From Diphasiastrum complanatum (lineage: Eukaryota > Streptophyta > Lycopodiopsida > Lycopodiales > Lycopodiaceae), in NCBI GenBank assembly GCA_029204225.1, contig CM055102.1:51144626-51208625 (forward strand): a DNA stretch of 64,000 nt, given 5' to 3'. This document shows, in pieces, positions 24,032 to 64,000 of the stretch (the first letter of the stretch is position 1; each line of letters begins with the position of its first letter). Below the pieces are notes generated by a model. It was not told the origin of the DNA. It saw only the letters and a list, made by a program, of their open reading frames with translations, and ran no database searches. The position numbers were made by a program, and so were the translations under genes.

Positions 24032-24513
24032 ATGATGTTAATGACAAGTTTACCTTGGTATTTTGCATCTACAAAGGCATCTGCAAAGGGATGAAATGTT
24101 AAAGAGAAGAATGAAAATGGCAAAATGGCACGTGAAAGAGGATGGAAATGGCATAATGGATTGTTCTTTAGGAGCTATTTTGTCTTTTATGGATCAGACC
24201 ACATATTTCACATTACAAGACCTAAATTTTGGCAAACCTGCCATTGAGGTCAATGTAGTCCATCAAGTCCATTGCCCTCAGATTAAGTAATAGTACTAAT
24301 GCATTAAAAATTAACGTAAATTAAGCTTCCCCTTCAGAAAATACATTCCACGTTGACAAGGAGTCATAATAAAGCTTCATTTAGAATTCCACCCGATTTA
24401 TTCTTCTGCTTTGCAGACCATGCATGAAAATTTAATAACCTATAAAGAACCAGCTTAACTTCATTACTTATTCATGTCAGTTTGCCCCTAAGCCTAAGTA
24501 AGCTCAACAACAG
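24032..24513. other. Non-coding stretch 3' of the BOR1-like gene
   Basis: AT-rich, no gene recognised. It lies downstream of the BOR1-like stop codon in transcription direction. Confidence 0.4.
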
Positions 24514-24737
24514 TTATGCCCTATACTGCTTACAACAACTGGCAACATAAGGGACATAAGGTTCATCGTGGTTACAAGAGCTGTTCATTATGCATCTTGC
24601 CATGGTGATTTCTCCAATGCCTTGATAACAGTATTGCATTATAAAGAATTTATAAAGTTGCAACTGCCTTTGCCCTACGGGGTGAGCGCGGTTCTCCTGA
24701 TCTTCGTCGTCAACCTGAAGTAAAGTGAAGATGGCTG

Positions 24738-63449
<38,712 letters not shown>

Positions 63450-64000
63450 CTTTTCCATGCAAAACACAAACAAGTCAGCAAAACTTCTGGTTAGAATGTG
63501 TACTTTATTCTGCAAAACTTCATCTAAAGAAAATGCATTATTCAAATCACCAACAAGTTCATGGCAAGGTTTCTCAGTGCTCCTCTCAAGTTCATCTATG
63601 AGGCCCTGAAATACTATCACCAGCCTGAACAGAAGGAAACTGACTGACGATGATCTTACTGCACTTGCTTGCACATTTGAATTTTACACGTTTCTATGCC
63701 CACAGCTAGCATATTAAAACTAGCAGTTCAAACATTGCTTTCAAAACTACATTTACACATACTATAACATACTTATTACAAATGAAGAGTTTAAATTAAA
63801 CACAAGAGATTATCTTGATGTTAGAAACTGTGGAAACTTAAACAAGAAAAATCTTCCATGGTTGCTGCACAGAACCCCTTAAACAAAACTTTGAACAATT
63901 ACACTCCCAAAGAAATTTTACTTATACAACTAATAGAAATGATGTTCCAATCTCAATTTAGATGGATTCTTACTGAATTCATCTTAATAAACTCAAACTA
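63450..64000. other. Intron sequence upstream of the first visible BOR1-like exon
   Basis: No match to the expected N-terminal BOR1 residues was found on the minus strand, so the first coding exon should lie beyond 64000. A minus-strand frame at 63378-63674 overlaps the exon in the wrong frame and is not coding. Confidence 0.55.

Overview
The window is nuclear DNA of a land plant, almost certainly a flowering plant. It is dominated by LTR retrotransposons (Ty1/copia and Ty3/gypsy chromoviruses), hAT DNA transposons and their short derivatives, and simple repeats. The one recognisable host gene is a BOR1-type borate exporter (SLC4-like) on the minus strand. Its 11 visible exons run from 63449 down to 24738. 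The N-terminal exon lies beyond the right edge. Exon-intron structure, copia and gypsy load and low gene density all point to a medium or large plant genome; the species cannot be read from the sequence.

Layout. 1-7964: a decayed copia element (integrase, RT, RNase H, 3' LTR) whose body is split at 584-5128 by a young, RT-less copia element with two 690-bp LTRs and a 5-bp target duplication. 7966-8235: gypsy integrase scrap. 8240-12090: AT-rich intergenic DNA with one isolated GC-rich foldback. 12090-16910: several broken copia fragments on both strands. 17650-21150: a decayed gypsy chromovirus that has lost its RT core. 21700-22380: a rearranged copia RNase H fragment with direct and inverted copies. 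23372-24031: a short hAT-like element and a foldback.

24738-63449: the BOR1-like gene. The 3' exons sit at 24738-27024, one isolated exon at 34610-34776, and the 5' exons at 62104-63449. The intron between 27024 and 34610 is 7.6 kb and holds four short non-autonomous hAT-like elements with 8-bp target duplications, one nested in another. The intron between 34776 and 62104 is 27.3 kb. It holds a full-length 6.0-kb hAT element (34931-40916), a rearranged compound copy of the same family (41312-47980), GC-rich palindrome-rich elements, long microsatellites, pieces of another hAT, and two abutting gypsy elements (50404-59280) that meet at a single LTR.

The most unusual content is the hAT family. 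Besides a DUF659/hAT transposase gene with a BED zinc finger and AT-hook tail, it carries a second, convergent, charged small ORF present in all three copies. The changes between copies are largely synonymous and each copy carries a different single nonsense mutation. The related short elements share CATAG-like ends, but each carries its own set of palindromic subterminal words (GGTACC, GAAACG, GAATCGG, GAACG, AACCGTG). Several of them lie in or against (TA)n, (CT)n or (GT)n microsatellites. No tRNA, rRNA, CRISPR or organellar genes were seen. All coordinates and identities come from reading by eye, without database searches.
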